64,000 bases of DNA, from assembly GCA_020832545.1 (NCBI GenBank), contig JAFIEK010000002.1:62001-126000 (forward strand), given 5' to 3'. A program made the position numbers and the translations under genes. The notes below the pieces were generated by a model that was not told the DNA's origin, did not search any database, and saw only the letters and a list, made by a program, of their open reading frames with translations. This document shows, piece by piece, positions 51,228-60,690 of this stretch (positions are counted from its first letter, which is position 1; the number at the start of each line of letters is the position of its first letter). The DNA is from Pararhodobacter sp. (GTDB taxonomy: Bacteria > Pseudomonadota > Alphaproteobacteria > Rhodobacterales > Rhodobacteraceae).

Positions 51228-51302
51228 AAAGTCGCGAATCAGTGTTTACTTGATCGCACAGAGCGGGGTCGACCCGCCGCATCAACCGATAGGGACCCCC
51301 AG

Positions 51303-52406
51303 ATGAGACAAGCAATCACCGTTGCTATCCTTGCTCTTGCCTCCGGTACGAGCCTGGCCAGCGCCCAGACCCTGACCTATGGCTCCGGCGTTCCGGAGCG
51401 CTCTGGCGCTAATCGCTTCGGCGTTCTGCCGATGATGGAGCGCATTACCGATGCAACAGAGGGCCGCGTGACCTTCACGCCGATCCTGGGGGGACAACTC
51501 GTCTCGATTCCAGGGGCATTGCGCGGTATCGCCGACGGTGTCGTCGACAGCGGCTTCTTCCTGACGCAATTCCATCCCGCCGAACTTCCCGCTGCATCCC
51601 TGATGTCCGAGGTGACTGGGCTGGGCACCGATCCCTTCGCGACCATCGGCGCGCTGAACGAAGCGTTCTTCGTCACGTGCGACGCTTGCCGGTCTGATCT
51701 GCGCGCGACCGGCCTCGTGCCGCTGCTGCTGCAATCGGCAACCCCGCTGACCATGCAGTGTACCCGCCCTGTCGCGACATTAACTGACCTTCAGGGCTTG
51801 CGCGTCTCGACCATCGGCCAGCCTGAAGCGAGGTGGGGCGCCAGCCTGGGCATGGTGCCTGTGAACACGTCAATTGCCGATATCCTGACCGGCCTGCAGC
51901 TCGGCCAGACTGATTGCACGCTGGTCGGCACCTCGTGGATCAGAAGCTATGGCCTCGAAGACACGGTGAAGAGCGTCATCGAGATGCCGCAGGGCATCAT
52001 TGCCGGTGCGGTCCCCTTGGCCTTCAATGCCGGTGCCTGGGACAGGATCGATGCCGCCGACCGCGCAGCGATGGTCGACCTGATGCCACGCATGCTGTGG
52101 GATTATGTGGCCGATGCCTATGTTGAACCAGACGAGGCGGTACGCGCCGAACTTTCCGACGCCATCGCCTTTGTACCCGGTGACGAGGCGCTCGCGTCAG
52201 CCTGGCAGACGTTCCAGGCGGACGAACAGGCAGCGCTGGTGACGCTTGCGCAGCAACGCGGGGTCGAGAACCCCGAGGAACTGGTGGCCGCTATTGTCGA
52301 GGTTTTCCGCGTCTGGCACGAAGACCTGCTGCCGGAGTTCGACGGTGACCCCGAGGCTTTCGAGCGGATTGCGCGCGAACGCATCTTCTCGCTCTACGAC
52401 TTCTAA
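51303..52406 (+). CDS. TRAP transporter substrate-binding protein DctP
   Basis: Signal peptide, LGGQLVSIPGALRGIADGVVDSGFF, LQGLRVSTIGQPEARWGASLGMVPVNTSIADILTGLQLGQTDC. Confidence 0.9.
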   Translation: MRQAITVAILALASGTSLASAQTLTYGSGVPERSGANRFGVLPMMERITDATEGRVTFTPILGGQLVSIPGALRGIADGVVDSGFFLTQFHPAELPAASLMSEVTGLGTDPFATIGALNEAFFVTCDACRSDLRATGLVPLLLQSATPLTMQCTRPVATLTDLQGLRVSTIGQPEARWGASLGMVPVNTSIADILTGLQLGQTDCTLVGTSWIRSYGLEDTVKSVIEMPQGIIAGAVPLAFNAGAWDRIDAADRAAMVDLMPRMLWDYVADAYVEPDEAVRAELSDAIAFVPGDEALASAWQTFQADEQAALVTLAQQRGVENPEELVAAIVEVFRVWHEDLLPEFDGDPEAFERIARERIFSLYDF

Positions 52407-53086
52407 TGCACACCATCGGCCTCGTCGGCGGCATGAGTTGGCATTCCAGCGCGCTCTATTATCGTCGGCTGAACGCTCTCGCTGAACGGCGCTGGGGCCC
52501 CGGGGTGACGCCACGCAGCGTTCTCGTCACCCTACCTTTCGCCGATCTGCAGGAAGCGGGAGGTCGCGGGAACTGGGACTTGGTCACAGACCAGATCGTC
52601 AGCGCCGCGCGTGACTGTGTTGCAAGTGGCGCCGACCTGATCTTGCTGACCGCTTTCACTGCCCATGTCGCGGCTCCGGCGGTGGCTGCGGCGATCAGTG
52701 TACCGCTGTTGCACGCGGGTGATGCACTGGCCGCAGCCGTGCCGCATGGGCCGGTCGGTCTGCTGGGCACTGCCGCCACACTGGAGGCGGATCATGTACG
52801 AGAGCGGCTGCTTGCCCGGGGGCACGTGGTTCTTACACCCGGTGCCGTTTTCCGCACGGCGCTTGATCAGGCAATCCAGCGCGACCTTGCGCAAGGCCGG
52901 ATCACGCCGGGCGCGCAAGCCGCCCTTGCCGCCGCCGCCGCTGATCTGGTGTCGCAGGGTGCGGCCAGTCTGGCGCTGGCGTGTACCGAACTGCCGCTGC
53001 TGGCGCTGGACCAGCTTCCCCTTCCGGCAATTGACGGGGTTGAGGCCCATGTCGCTGCCGCGCTCAACGCTTTGGAGACCGCATGA
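52406..53086 (+). CDS. Aspartate/glutamate racemase family protein
   Basis: IGLVGGMSWHSSALYYRRLN, ASGADLILLTAFTAH, ASLALACTELPLL. Confidence 0.92.
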   Translation: MHTIGLVGGMSWHSSALYYRRLNALAERRWGPGVTPRSVLVTLPFADLQEAGGRGNWDLVTDQIVSAARDCVASGADLILLTAFTAHVAAPAVAAAISVPLLHAGDALAAAVPHGPVGLLGTAATLEADHVRERLLARGHVVLTPGAVFRTALDQAIQRDLAQGRITPGAQAALAAAAADLVSQGAASLALACTELPLLALDQLPLPAIDGVEAHVAAALNALETA

Positions 53087-54099
53087 AAGCCCTTTACTTC
53101 GACCGTCACGGTGGCCCTGAAGTGCTTACCTGGGGCGATCTGCCCGATCCTGATCGCCCGCAAGGATGGGTCAAGCTGCGGATGCGCGCTGCATCGCTCA
53201 ACTACCTCGACATCTTTACCCGGCGCGGCATGCTCGGTATCCGCGTGCCTTTCCCGATGGTAACAGGCGGCGATTGCGTCGGCGAGATCGTCGAAGCGGA
53301 TGGCCCCATCGGCGGCTTGGGCATCGGTGACCGTGCGCTGATCAATCCTGCGCATATCGACGATCGCAGCGGCCATTTCGAGATGATGGGCGAAACCCGG
53401 CCCGGTGCCCTGGCGCAGTATGTGGTCGCACGCCCCGAGCAACTGATACCGATCCCGGACACGGTTTCTGATGCGCAGGCGGCGGCGCTGCCCGTTGCCT
53501 ATGCGACGGCCTGGCGGATGCTGCATACCCGCGGAAACCTGAGCGCTGATGACAGGGTTCTGATCCTCGGTGCCTCGGGCGGGGTTGGCACGGCGGCCCT
53601 GCTCATCGCGAAAGCCTGCGGCGCGCATGTCACCGCCGCCGCCGGTGGCCCCGAGAAATGCGCGCGACTGACCAAGCTGGGTGCTGATGCAACGCTCGAC
53701 TACGCCGCCGAGCCGATCGACGCCTACACAAAGCGTGTGTCAGGATCGCTGTTTCGGGGTGGCGGGTTCGATGTGGTGGTGAACTTTACCGGGGGCGACA
53801 CCTGGGTTCCGTCGCTGAAGTCGGTGAAGCGCGGCGGTCGGCTGCTTACCTGTGGCGCGACTGCCGGTTTCGACCCCAAGACCGACATACGGTACATCTT
53901 CATGGCCGAAATGGATATTCGCGGCTCCACCGGCTTTTCCCGCGCCGATATCGAAGCCTGCCTCGCCGCCGTCGCTGCGGGTAGCTGGGCGCCAGCCATT
54001 GATGCAGTCCTGCCGCTTGAGCGCGCGGCGGAAGGGATCGCGCTGCTTGAAGAGCGCCGGGTCTTTGGCAAGGTCGTGATCGAAGGCCTGCCAGCATGA
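53083..54099 (+). CDS. MDR/zinc-type alcohol dehydrogenase-like oxidoreductase
   Basis: MKALYFDRHGGPEVLTWGDLPDP, LILGASGGVGTAALLIAKACGAHVTA. Confidence 0.92.
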   Translation: MKALYFDRHGGPEVLTWGDLPDPDRPQGWVKLRMRAASLNYLDIFTRRGMLGIRVPFPMVTGGDCVGEIVEADGPIGGLGIGDRALINPAHIDDRSGHFEMMGETRPGALAQYVVARPEQLIPIPDTVSDAQAAALPVAYATAWRMLHTRGNLSADDRVLILGASGGVGTAALLIAKACGAHVTAAAGGPEKCARLTKLGADATLDYAAEPIDAYTKRVSGSLFRGGGFDVVVNFTGGDTWVPSLKSVKRGGRLLTCGATAGFDPKTDIRYIFMAEMDIRGSTGFSRADIEACLAAVAAGSWAPAIDAVLPLERAAEGIALLEERRVFGKVVIEGLPA

Positions 54100-55871
54100 G
54101 TGACCTGCCCGCCGACACCGGCGCAACGTCGCGGGCCGCAGTTGAGGCGCGGCCGCTTGACGACTGGCTTCTGGCGCCGACCTGGTCAGGCTGCCTCGCC
54201 GCTGCGGCGGCCTTGCGCCCTGAAGCCTGCGCCTACCGCTGGCTCGCCTCGCCGCAGGCCGCACCGGTGGACCTCAGCTACGGCGAGATTGCGGCGGGGG
54301 CAGACATGGCCGCGCGTGCCTTCAGCACTCTGGGCGAGCGACCGGTTGTTGCCTCGCTTCTGCCAGCGTTACCGGCAACCTTGCCGCTTGCTTTCGGCGC
54401 GATGGCGGCGGGGGTCTACATGCCGGTCAACCCGATGCTAAACAGCGAGGCGATTGTGGGTATGTTGGTCAGCGCGCGGGCGTCAGCCCTGCTGCTGCCC
54501 GTGGGTCAGCCCGAACCGGAAGGAGTATTGACCGCCCTTCCCGATCTTGTGATCTTGCGCATCGACGAAAGCGCGCTCGCGACGCGCCACCTGTCGCCGC
54601 TCTCAGGCCTCCCAACAACGCTGCGCCGCACGCCCGAGGCTGAGGATATTTGCGCCTATTTCCACACCGGCGGCACCACCGGCGCGCCTAAGATTGCCCG
54701 GCTGCGCCAGCGCAACCTTGCCTATATGGCTTGGCTGGCGGGCTTTGGTGGGGGGATGCGGCGCAGTGATGTCGTGCCCTGTGGGATGCCGTTGTTCCAT
54801 GTGGGCGGGCTGGTCTTCGGCGGGTTGGCGCCCCTCGCGGCGGGGGCGATCATCGTGCAGCTCGGGACCGGCGGGTACCGCGACCCTGACATGCGCGCCG
54901 CCTTCGCCGAGATCGCTAACCGCGAGGGAGCGACCATCCTTTTCGCGCCACCCACCATCGCCGTGGATGTAATGGCATCCACACCTCGCAATGCGTTCAG
55001 GACGGCACGACACTGGGTGTCATCGGCGGCGCCGCTGCCGGTGGCCACACACAAAGCCTTCACCGCCCATACCGGCCTGCCGGTCAAGGAAGCCTGGGGC
55101 CTGACCGAGGCAACGCTGGTGGTGACTTTCGCGCCCTCGGGCGCCGAAAGCCGCCCCGGATCTGTTGGTCCCGCCTTGCCTTATTGCCGTGTCGCCGTCG
55201 TTGATCCGCACAGCCATGCTCCGCTCCCTGCGGGCGAGACCGGGCTGATCCTTGTGCGTTCGCCGGGGCTTTTTGCTGGCTATCTCGGCAATGAGGCGTC
55301 CGGGCTGAAAACCGGACCCGATGGCGAGATCTGGCTGGATACCGGCGACATGGGGCGGCTGGACGATAACGGCTGGCTGTCCGTCACCGGCCGCGCCAAA
55401 GACATGATCCTGCGCGGCGGGCACAATATCGACCCCGCCGACATAGAGGCCGCCTATCTGGCACAGCCGGGCGTGACGGCGGCCATCGCGGTGGGTCGGC
55501 CCGATGCACGGGTGGGCGAGCAGCCGATGGTGTTTCTGACCCGGCGCGCCGATGACCCCGCCGACCGGCTCTTGCGCGATACCGCGAACGCTCTGATCGC
55601 CGATCCGGTGGCACGGCCGAAAAATCTGCACGTCTTGGCCGAAATGCCGCTAACGGTCGTTGGCAAACCGGACCGCCCGGCGCTGCGCCGGATGGCAGCG
55701 GAACTGGCCGTGCGCGAAGCGGTCCAAGATGCAACCGCAGTCACCGCATGCCCCGGACCCGGCGGCAGCATCGCGATCAACCTCAAACCGATGACAGAAC
55801 GGGACAGCGCTGTCGTTCAACACCTCGGGCTGACGCTTGCGCAGTCGACCGCCTGCACGGAGACACCATGA
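54096..55871 (+). CDS. AMP-dependent acyl/aryl-CoA synthetase
   Basis: YFHTGGTTGAPKIARLRQRN, ILFAPPTIAVDVM, WLDTGDMGRLDDNGWLSVTGRAKDMILRGGHNIDPADIE. Confidence 0.93.
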   Translation: MSDLPADTGATSRAAVEARPLDDWLLAPTWSGCLAAAAALRPEACAYRWLASPQAAPVDLSYGEIAAGADMAARAFSTLGERPVVASLLPALPATLPLAFGAMAAGVYMPVNPMLNSEAIVGMLVSARASALLLPVGQPEPEGVLTALPDLVILRIDESALATRHLSPLSGLPTTLRRTPEAEDICAYFHTGGTTGAPKIARLRQRNLAYMAWLAGFGGGMRRSDVVPCGMPLFHVGGLVFGGLAPLAAGAIIVQLGTGGYRDPDMRAAFAEIANREGATILFAPPTIAVDVMASTPRNAFRTARHWVSSAAPLPVATHKAFTAHTGLPVKEAWGLTEATLVVTFAPSGAESRPGSVGPALPYCRVAVVDPHSHAPLPAGETGLILVRSPGLFAGYLGNEASGLKTGPDGEIWLDTGDMGRLDDNGWLSVTGRAKDMILRGGHNIDPADIEAAYLAQPGVTAAIAVGRPDARVGEQPMVFLTRRADDPADRLLRDTANALIADPVARPKNLHVLAEMPLTVVGKPDRPALRRMAAELAVREAVQDATAVTACPGPGGSIAINLKPMTERDSAVVQHLGLTLAQSTACTETP

Positions 55872-56713
55872 CTGACCGTATTCTGGATATCGACCACTTG
55901 ATGATCAACACGCCCGATGCCGGTGCCACAGGTGATGCCTTCGAGCACCTCGGGTTTATCGTCACCCCTGAAAGTCTTCTGCCCGGGCTGGTCAACCGGC
56001 TGATCTGCTTTGGCGACACCGATGCCACAGGTGGGATCTGCAACTACGTTGAACTGATGTGCCTGTCGGATCCTGCGCTGGCACCCGCACCGATGCCCAC
56101 GCTTCTGGCCGGCCCCTTTGGCCCAGTCTCCACCGTGATGGCTGTCGATGATGCTGAAGCTGCCACGCAGCGCCTCAAGGGCCTCGGCTTGCAGATCGGG
56201 CCGGTCCTGCATCTGGACAGGGCCTGGCAATTGCCCGATGGTGACGTCATCCGACCCGCCTTCGCGGTCGCCATTCCTGAACCCGGTCAGGCGCCCTTCT
56301 ACTGGAATTACTGTCAGCACAAGACACCACAGCACTACGTCCGTGCGGAATTCACTGCCCATCCGAACGGCGTCACGCGGATGCTGGCGGTTCTGGCGGT
56401 ACATCCTGACCCGCTGACTGTCGCCTCAGCCTATCAGGCGCAATGGGGTGGACGTGTCGAGGGTGAGAACCCTGCGCGGATCACGGCGGGTAAAGTGGCG
56501 CTTGAAGTCTTCACGCCGGAGGCCTTTGCCGCACGATATGGCGGGCCACCCCCGGCACCCGGGCTGCGGGGCATGTGCCTCCGCAGCCGCGATCTGGCCA
56601 CCACCCTGAAGGCGATGCCCAGCGCCACGCGACGCAGCGGCGCTCTCATCGCAAGTGTAGGGCCGGCTGGCGAAACCATCCTTGAGATCGTAGGCTCCGA
56701 TGCGGATCGTTGA
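55868..56713 (+). CDS. VOC/glyoxalase-like domain protein
   Basis: MTDRILDIDHLMINTPDAGATGDAFEHLGFIVTPESLLPGLVNRLICFGD...NYVELM. Confidence 0.85.
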   Translation: MTDRILDIDHLMINTPDAGATGDAFEHLGFIVTPESLLPGLVNRLICFGDTDATGGICNYVELMCLSDPALAPAPMPTLLAGPFGPVSTVMAVDDAEAATQRLKGLGLQIGPVLHLDRAWQLPDGDVIRPAFAVAIPEPGQAPFYWNYCQHKTPQHYVRAEFTAHPNGVTRMLAVLAVHPDPLTVASAYQAQWGGRVEGENPARITAGKVALEVFTPEAFAARYGGPPPAPGLRGMCLRSRDLATTLKAMPSATRRSGALIASVGPAGETILEIVGSDADR

Positions 56714-57182
56714 CGGCATCGCGCGGATCGCCGAAGCGCTGGCCGGCGTCGCGCTTGTCTTGCTGATGGTGCATGTGACGGTCGATGTTGTCAGCACCGC
56801 AGTCGGTCGTCCGTTGCGCGGCACAACCGAAGTGGCAGCCGAACTCTATATGCCTGCCATCGTCTTCGGCGCGCTGGCAATGGTGCAGCGCCGGGGCGAG
56901 GAAATCCGCGTCGACATCCTCGCTATCCTCCTGCACGACCGGATAGCATCACTCTTGGACCGGGCCGCGCAGCTTGTGGTGATGGGATCAGCACTCTGGC
57001 TGGCCTGGCACACCGGGTTGCATGCACATCGGGCTTGGCGCATTGGCGAGTTCATCGACCTGGGAGTGCTGCGCGTGCCGGCTTGGCCGGGCAAGGCAAT
57101 GCTTCCGCTTGGCCTCGGCGCTCTTGCTCTGGCTGCGTTTACCCGGGCCCTGCGTCCGTCACACGAGGATGACGCGCGATGA
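56700..57182 (+). CDS. TRAP transporter small permease DctQ
   Basis: 4-TM; VVSTAVGRPLRGTTEVAAELYMPAIVFGALAMVQRRGEEIRVDIL. Confidence 0.9.
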   Translation: MRIVDGIARIAEALAGVALVLLMVHVTVDVVSTAVGRPLRGTTEVAAELYMPAIVFGALAMVQRRGEEIRVDILAILLHDRIASLLDRAAQLVVMGSALWLAWHTGLHAHRAWRIGEFIDLGVLRVPAWPGKAMLPLGLGALALAAFTRALRPSHEDDAR

Positions 57183-58489
57183 CCGGTCTCGAAGTCGGCG
57201 CCTTCGTGGTAGTGGGCGCGTTGGGGTTGATCCTGCTGCGGGTGCCGGTCGGGGTGGCGTTGGGTCTGTCGGCCTTTGCCGGTGCGGCGACGCTGCTGCC
57301 CATGCCCGCTGCAATCAGCCTGATGTCCCGCGTGCCCTATGAGTTCGCGGCGAGTTGGGAATATGCTGCTGTCCCGCTGTTCTTGTTGATGGGTGCGATC
57401 GTTGTCCGCGCCAACATGGCCGAAGGCATCTTCGCATTTCTTGGCCGGGCGCTGCGCGGTGTTCCGGGCGGTCTGGCGATCGCCACCAACTTCGCCGGTG
57501 CTGGCTTTGGTGCCGCCACCGGATCAAGCCTCGCCACAACCGTGGCCATCGGGCGGCTGGCGACACCGCAGATGCTGCGCGCGCGTTACGATCCCGGGCT
57601 GGCCACTGCCGTGACGGCCTGTGCTGGCACCCTTGCGGCACTGATCCCGCCTTCCATACCCTTGATCGTCTACGGCATTTTGGCTGAGCAGTCGGTTGCG
57701 CGGCTGTTTTTTGCCGGGTTGGTACCGGGGCTGCTCACGGCCTTTGTTTATGCCGCCATGATTTCCGTCCGCTGCTGGCTCAATCCGACGCTGGCGCCAC
57801 CGCTACCGCACGACGAGACACCATTGCCGCGTGACCCGGGGCTGTTCGCGCTACCTCTGCTCGCCATCATCATCCTTGGCGGAATCTATTTCGGCTGGTT
57901 CTCACCCAGCCAGGCGGGTGCGGTCGGCGCCGTGGCTGCACTGGTGCTGGCACTGTTACGCGGCAACTTTGGTTGGGCAGAGTTGCGCGCCGCAGTGGGC
58001 GATGCGGCACGCCAGTCAAGCGCGATCCTGTTTGTGGCAATCGGTGCCTTCATGCTGACACGGACCATGGCACTGACCGGCCTTCCCGGTGCGCTTGCCG
58101 ATCTGGTTGAATTCTGGTCGATATCGCCGTTGGTTCTTATCCTTGCCGCGTCGCTGATCTTTGTGCTTCTGGGCATGATTCTTGACCCGTTGGGCGTGAT
58201 GCTGCTCTCGGTTGCCGTGCTTTTGCCCGTGTTCGAACGTCAGGGGTTTGATCTGATCTGGCTGGGCATCATCATCGTGAAATACGTCGAGATCGGGTTG
58301 ATTACTCCGCCCGTCGGTCTCAATGTTTTCGCTGCCAAATCTGTCGCTCCGAAAGGGATCGCGTTGACGACGATCTTCCGGGGTGTGCTGTGGTTTCTTC
58401 TTGCGGAGGTTGTCGTGATGACTTTGCTGCTGAGCATGCCGAGCCTGACCCTGTGGTTACCTGATCTCGTATTTGGGGTACGCCGATGA
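57179..58489 (+). CDS. TRAP transporter large permease DctM
   Basis: 436 aa; ATTVAIGRLATPQMLRARYDPGLATAVTACAGTLAALIPPSIPLIVYGILAEQSVARLFFAG, VEIGLITPPVGLNVF. Confidence 0.96.
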   Translation: MTGLEVGAFVVVGALGLILLRVPVGVALGLSAFAGAATLLPMPAAISLMSRVPYEFAASWEYAAVPLFLLMGAIVVRANMAEGIFAFLGRALRGVPGGLAIATNFAGAGFGAATGSSLATTVAIGRLATPQMLRARYDPGLATAVTACAGTLAALIPPSIPLIVYGILAEQSVARLFFAGLVPGLLTAFVYAAMISVRCWLNPTLAPPLPHDETPLPRDPGLFALPLLAIIILGGIYFGWFSPSQAGAVGAVAALVLALLRGNFGWAELRAAVGDAARQSSAILFVAIGAFMLTRTMALTGLPGALADLVEFWSISPLVLILAASLIFVLLGMILDPLGVMLLSVAVLLPVFERQGFDLIWLGIIIVKYVEIGLITPPVGLNVFAAKSVAPKGIALTTIFRGVLWFLLAEVVVMTLLLSMPSLTLWLPDLVFGVRR

Positions 58490-58911
58490 CACTTGACCAG
58501 CTTCAGAAGCTGCTCAGCATGGCCGAGTTTCACAAGATCGTGCAGGTCCGCGCGCTGGCGGTGACACCGGACGGCAGTCTTACACTGATGCTGCCGTTCG
58601 ATCCGGCCTACACGCTCGTCCGCGCCAGTGGCGCCTACCACGGCGGGGTGATTGCCACGCTGATCGACGTCGCCGGCACCATGTCCTGTTCGGTTGTACA
58701 GGGTAGACCGACGCCGACCGCCAATCTGCGCGTGGACTACCTCAAGAGCCCGGCATCCTGTGACCTCTATGCAGATTCCATCGTCCGGCGCGTGGGACGG
58801 TTGCTGGGAACAGCCGACGTGACAATCCGCGATCATGGCGGCCAGGTCTATGCCATTGGGCGCGGTACATTCGTCATGGCAGCACCCGAAACATCCCCCC
58901 GAGCGGGCTAG
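58486..58911 (+). CDS. PaaI family (hot-dog) thioesterase
   Basis: GAYHGGVIATLIDVAGTMSCSVVQGRPTPTANLRVDYLKSP. Confidence 0.92.
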   Translation: MTLDQLQKLLSMAEFHKIVQVRALAVTPDGSLTLMLPFDPAYTLVRASGAYHGGVIATLIDVAGTMSCSVVQGRPTPTANLRVDYLKSPASCDLYADSIVRRVGRLLGTADVTIRDHGGQVYAIGRGTFVMAAPETSPRAG

Positions 58912-58913
58912 CC

Positions 58914-59325
58914 ATGTTCGTGGTGACCAAGGGGGGATGCGCCGCCGCCCATATCCAGCACATGCGAGACAGGCCACTCATGAAAATGAACCTGCAGCTA
59001 CATCTTGTCGAGTCCGATATCACCGGCGCAACGGGCATGCGGAACTTCCACACTATTGCCGCTGGCGAGTGCGATCCTGAGGTTCTCGCCACGTTCCGGG
59101 ATTTCCGCTGGACCTTTGCAATTTCTACATAGCGCAGATCGGTGCAGGCGACCACAGGCTGGAAGCTGCGGTGGGGGCGCTGACGGTTCGGGCTGACGAT
59201 GATCTGACCCCGCTGCCCAAGGCACGGATCAAGGGCAAGCAGAACAGTGCCCTGTCCTTCGACATGCGCGCTGCGCTTCACGGGGTGTTACATGTCCACA
59301 TCCAACGCTTCGGCGTTAGTTTATG
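58914..59325 (+). mobile_element. IS110-family transposase remnant (frameshifted fragment)
   Basis: AAHIQHMRDRPLMKMNLQLHLVESDITGATGMRNFHTIAAGECDPEVLATFRD, then YIAQIGAGDHRLEAAVGALTV...LPKARIKGKQNSALSFDMRAALHGVL in another frame. Confidence 0.72.
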
Positions 59326-59502
59326 TGTCCGGTGGGGCGATTCTGGCGATTCCGATTTGTGTGGCTCTGGTCAATCGGTACGCTGCGCGCGTTCTCAGGC
59401 GTGAAATCGACAATCTAGGCAGTTCAAAGTCTTTGCCACAACCGAACGTAGCGCATCGAGGAGAGGCTGGGGAAAGTTGTTGGCATCGGTTGTTTGACAT
59501 CG

Positions 59503-59545
59503 CATAACCCACAAGCTATGCATTATTCATAACTGTGGAGTTATG
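59503..59545. promoter_or_regulatory. Imperfect inverted repeat, candidate ArsR operator
   Basis: CATAACCCACAAGCTATG and CATAACTGTGGAGTTATG; right arm ends 4 nt before the ATG. Confidence 0.5.
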
Positions 59546-59549
59546 GGTG

Positions 59550-59873
59550 ATGGTCCAATTGCACGATGATGTCTTCAGGTCGCTTGGCGACCCCACACGA
59601 AGGGGTCTTTTCGAATTTCTTTGTCTTGATGGCGAGCAGACGGTCACCGCGCTGACCGAACGGATCGGCATCTCACAACCGGCTGTTTCAAAGCACCTCG
59701 GTGTCCTCAAGCAAGCCGGCCTCGTGACCGGACGCCAGGAAGGGCGCCACACGCATTACACCGCGCGCAAAGAGGCCCTGGCGCCGCTCATCGACTGGAC
59801 ACAGCGCATGGGCGGGTTCTGGGACAGCAAGCTGGACGATCTCGAAAATCTGCTGGGAAGGATGGATCAATGA
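59550..59873 (+). CDS. ArsR/SmtB family winged-helix regulator
   Basis: MVQLHDDVFRSLGDPTRRGLFEFLCLDGEQTVTALTERIGISQPAVSKHLGVLKQAGLV. Confidence 0.95.
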   Translation: MVQLHDDVFRSLGDPTRRGLFEFLCLDGEQTVTALTERIGISQPAVSKHLGVLKQAGLVTGRQEGRHTHYTARKEALAPLIDWTQRMGGFWDSKLDDLENLLGRMDQ

Positions 59874-60280
59874 CGGAAGTTGGCATGCAGCTGCGTAGCG
59901 TGGTGAAGGAACGCCGGTTCGCACAGTCCCCGGAGAAGGTCTGGCGCGCGTTGACGCAAAAATACCTCATCGCGGATTGGCTGATGGCGAACGATTTCAA
60001 ACCAGAGGTCGGACATCGTTTTGTGCTGGACGCCGAGTGGGGGCAGATCACCTGTGATGTTCTCGCCGTAGAGCCGCAAAAATTCCTGTCCTATTCTTGG
60101 CAAAGCCAGGGGCTGGACAGCGTTGTGACCTGGACGCTGACCTCGACTGCGGATGGCACGCATCTGAAGATGGTGCAAACTGGCTTTGGCGCAGATCAGG
60201 AGCTTGCCTACCGCGGCGCAACCACGGGCTGGACGCGGTTTCTCGACCGGCTTGAAGTGGTGGTCTGCGACCACGATTAA
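59870..60280 (+). CDS. SRPBCC/AHSA1 domain protein
   Basis: VVKERRFAQSPEKVWRALTQKYLIADWLMANDFKPEVGHRFVL; overlaps arsR stop. Confidence 0.93.
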   Translation: MTEVGMQLRSVVKERRFAQSPEKVWRALTQKYLIADWLMANDFKPEVGHRFVLDAEWGQITCDVLAVEPQKFLSYSWQSQGLDSVVTWTLTSTADGTHLKMVQTGFGADQELAYRGATTGWTRFLDRLEVVVCDHD

Positions 60281-60301
60281 AAATCCTCGCGGAGTCGCCA
60301 C

Positions 60302-60673
60302 ATGAGCATTGTTCTCTGGACACTTCAGGCGTTGCTGGCGCTGCATACTGCAATCGGTGCGGGCTGGAAGCTGTTTAACCCTGCGCAATCCATCGCAACT
60401 CTGTCCGCAGTACCTTCCGGCCTGTGGCTAGTCCTGATTCCACTTGAGCTTGCATGTGCGGTAGCGCTGCTTGCCCCTGCCATCGCCCCTTCGCTCGCCT
60501 ATATTGTTCCGCTCGCAGCCTTTGCAATTGCCGTCGAGATGCTGGCCTTCTGCGCAATCCATTTGCGCTCAGGCGCGGCTGAGCCTGGCCCTGTATACTA
60601 CTGGCTGGGTGTCGCTGCGATCTGCGCGGTGATTGCGGCAGGGCGATTGTTTGTTGCGCCGCTGCAAAGCTGA
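60302..60673 (+). CDS. DoxX-like membrane protein
   Basis: 123 aa, 4 TM; LQALLALHTAIGAGWKLFNP. Confidence 0.8.
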   Translation: MSIVLWTLQALLALHTAIGAGWKLFNPAQSIATLSAVPSGLWLVLIPLELACAVALLAPAIAPSLAYIVPLAAFAIAVEMLAFCAIHLRSGAAEPGPVYYWLGVAAICAVIAAGRLFVAPLQS

Positions 60674-60690
60674 CAAATACGGAGAGGATT

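Noticed and set aside
59320-59510. Short ORF MSTSNASALVYVSGGAILAIPICVALVNRYAARVLRREI...
   Set aside because: One hydrophobic segment, no family recognised, lies in IS debris; insufficient support for a CDS
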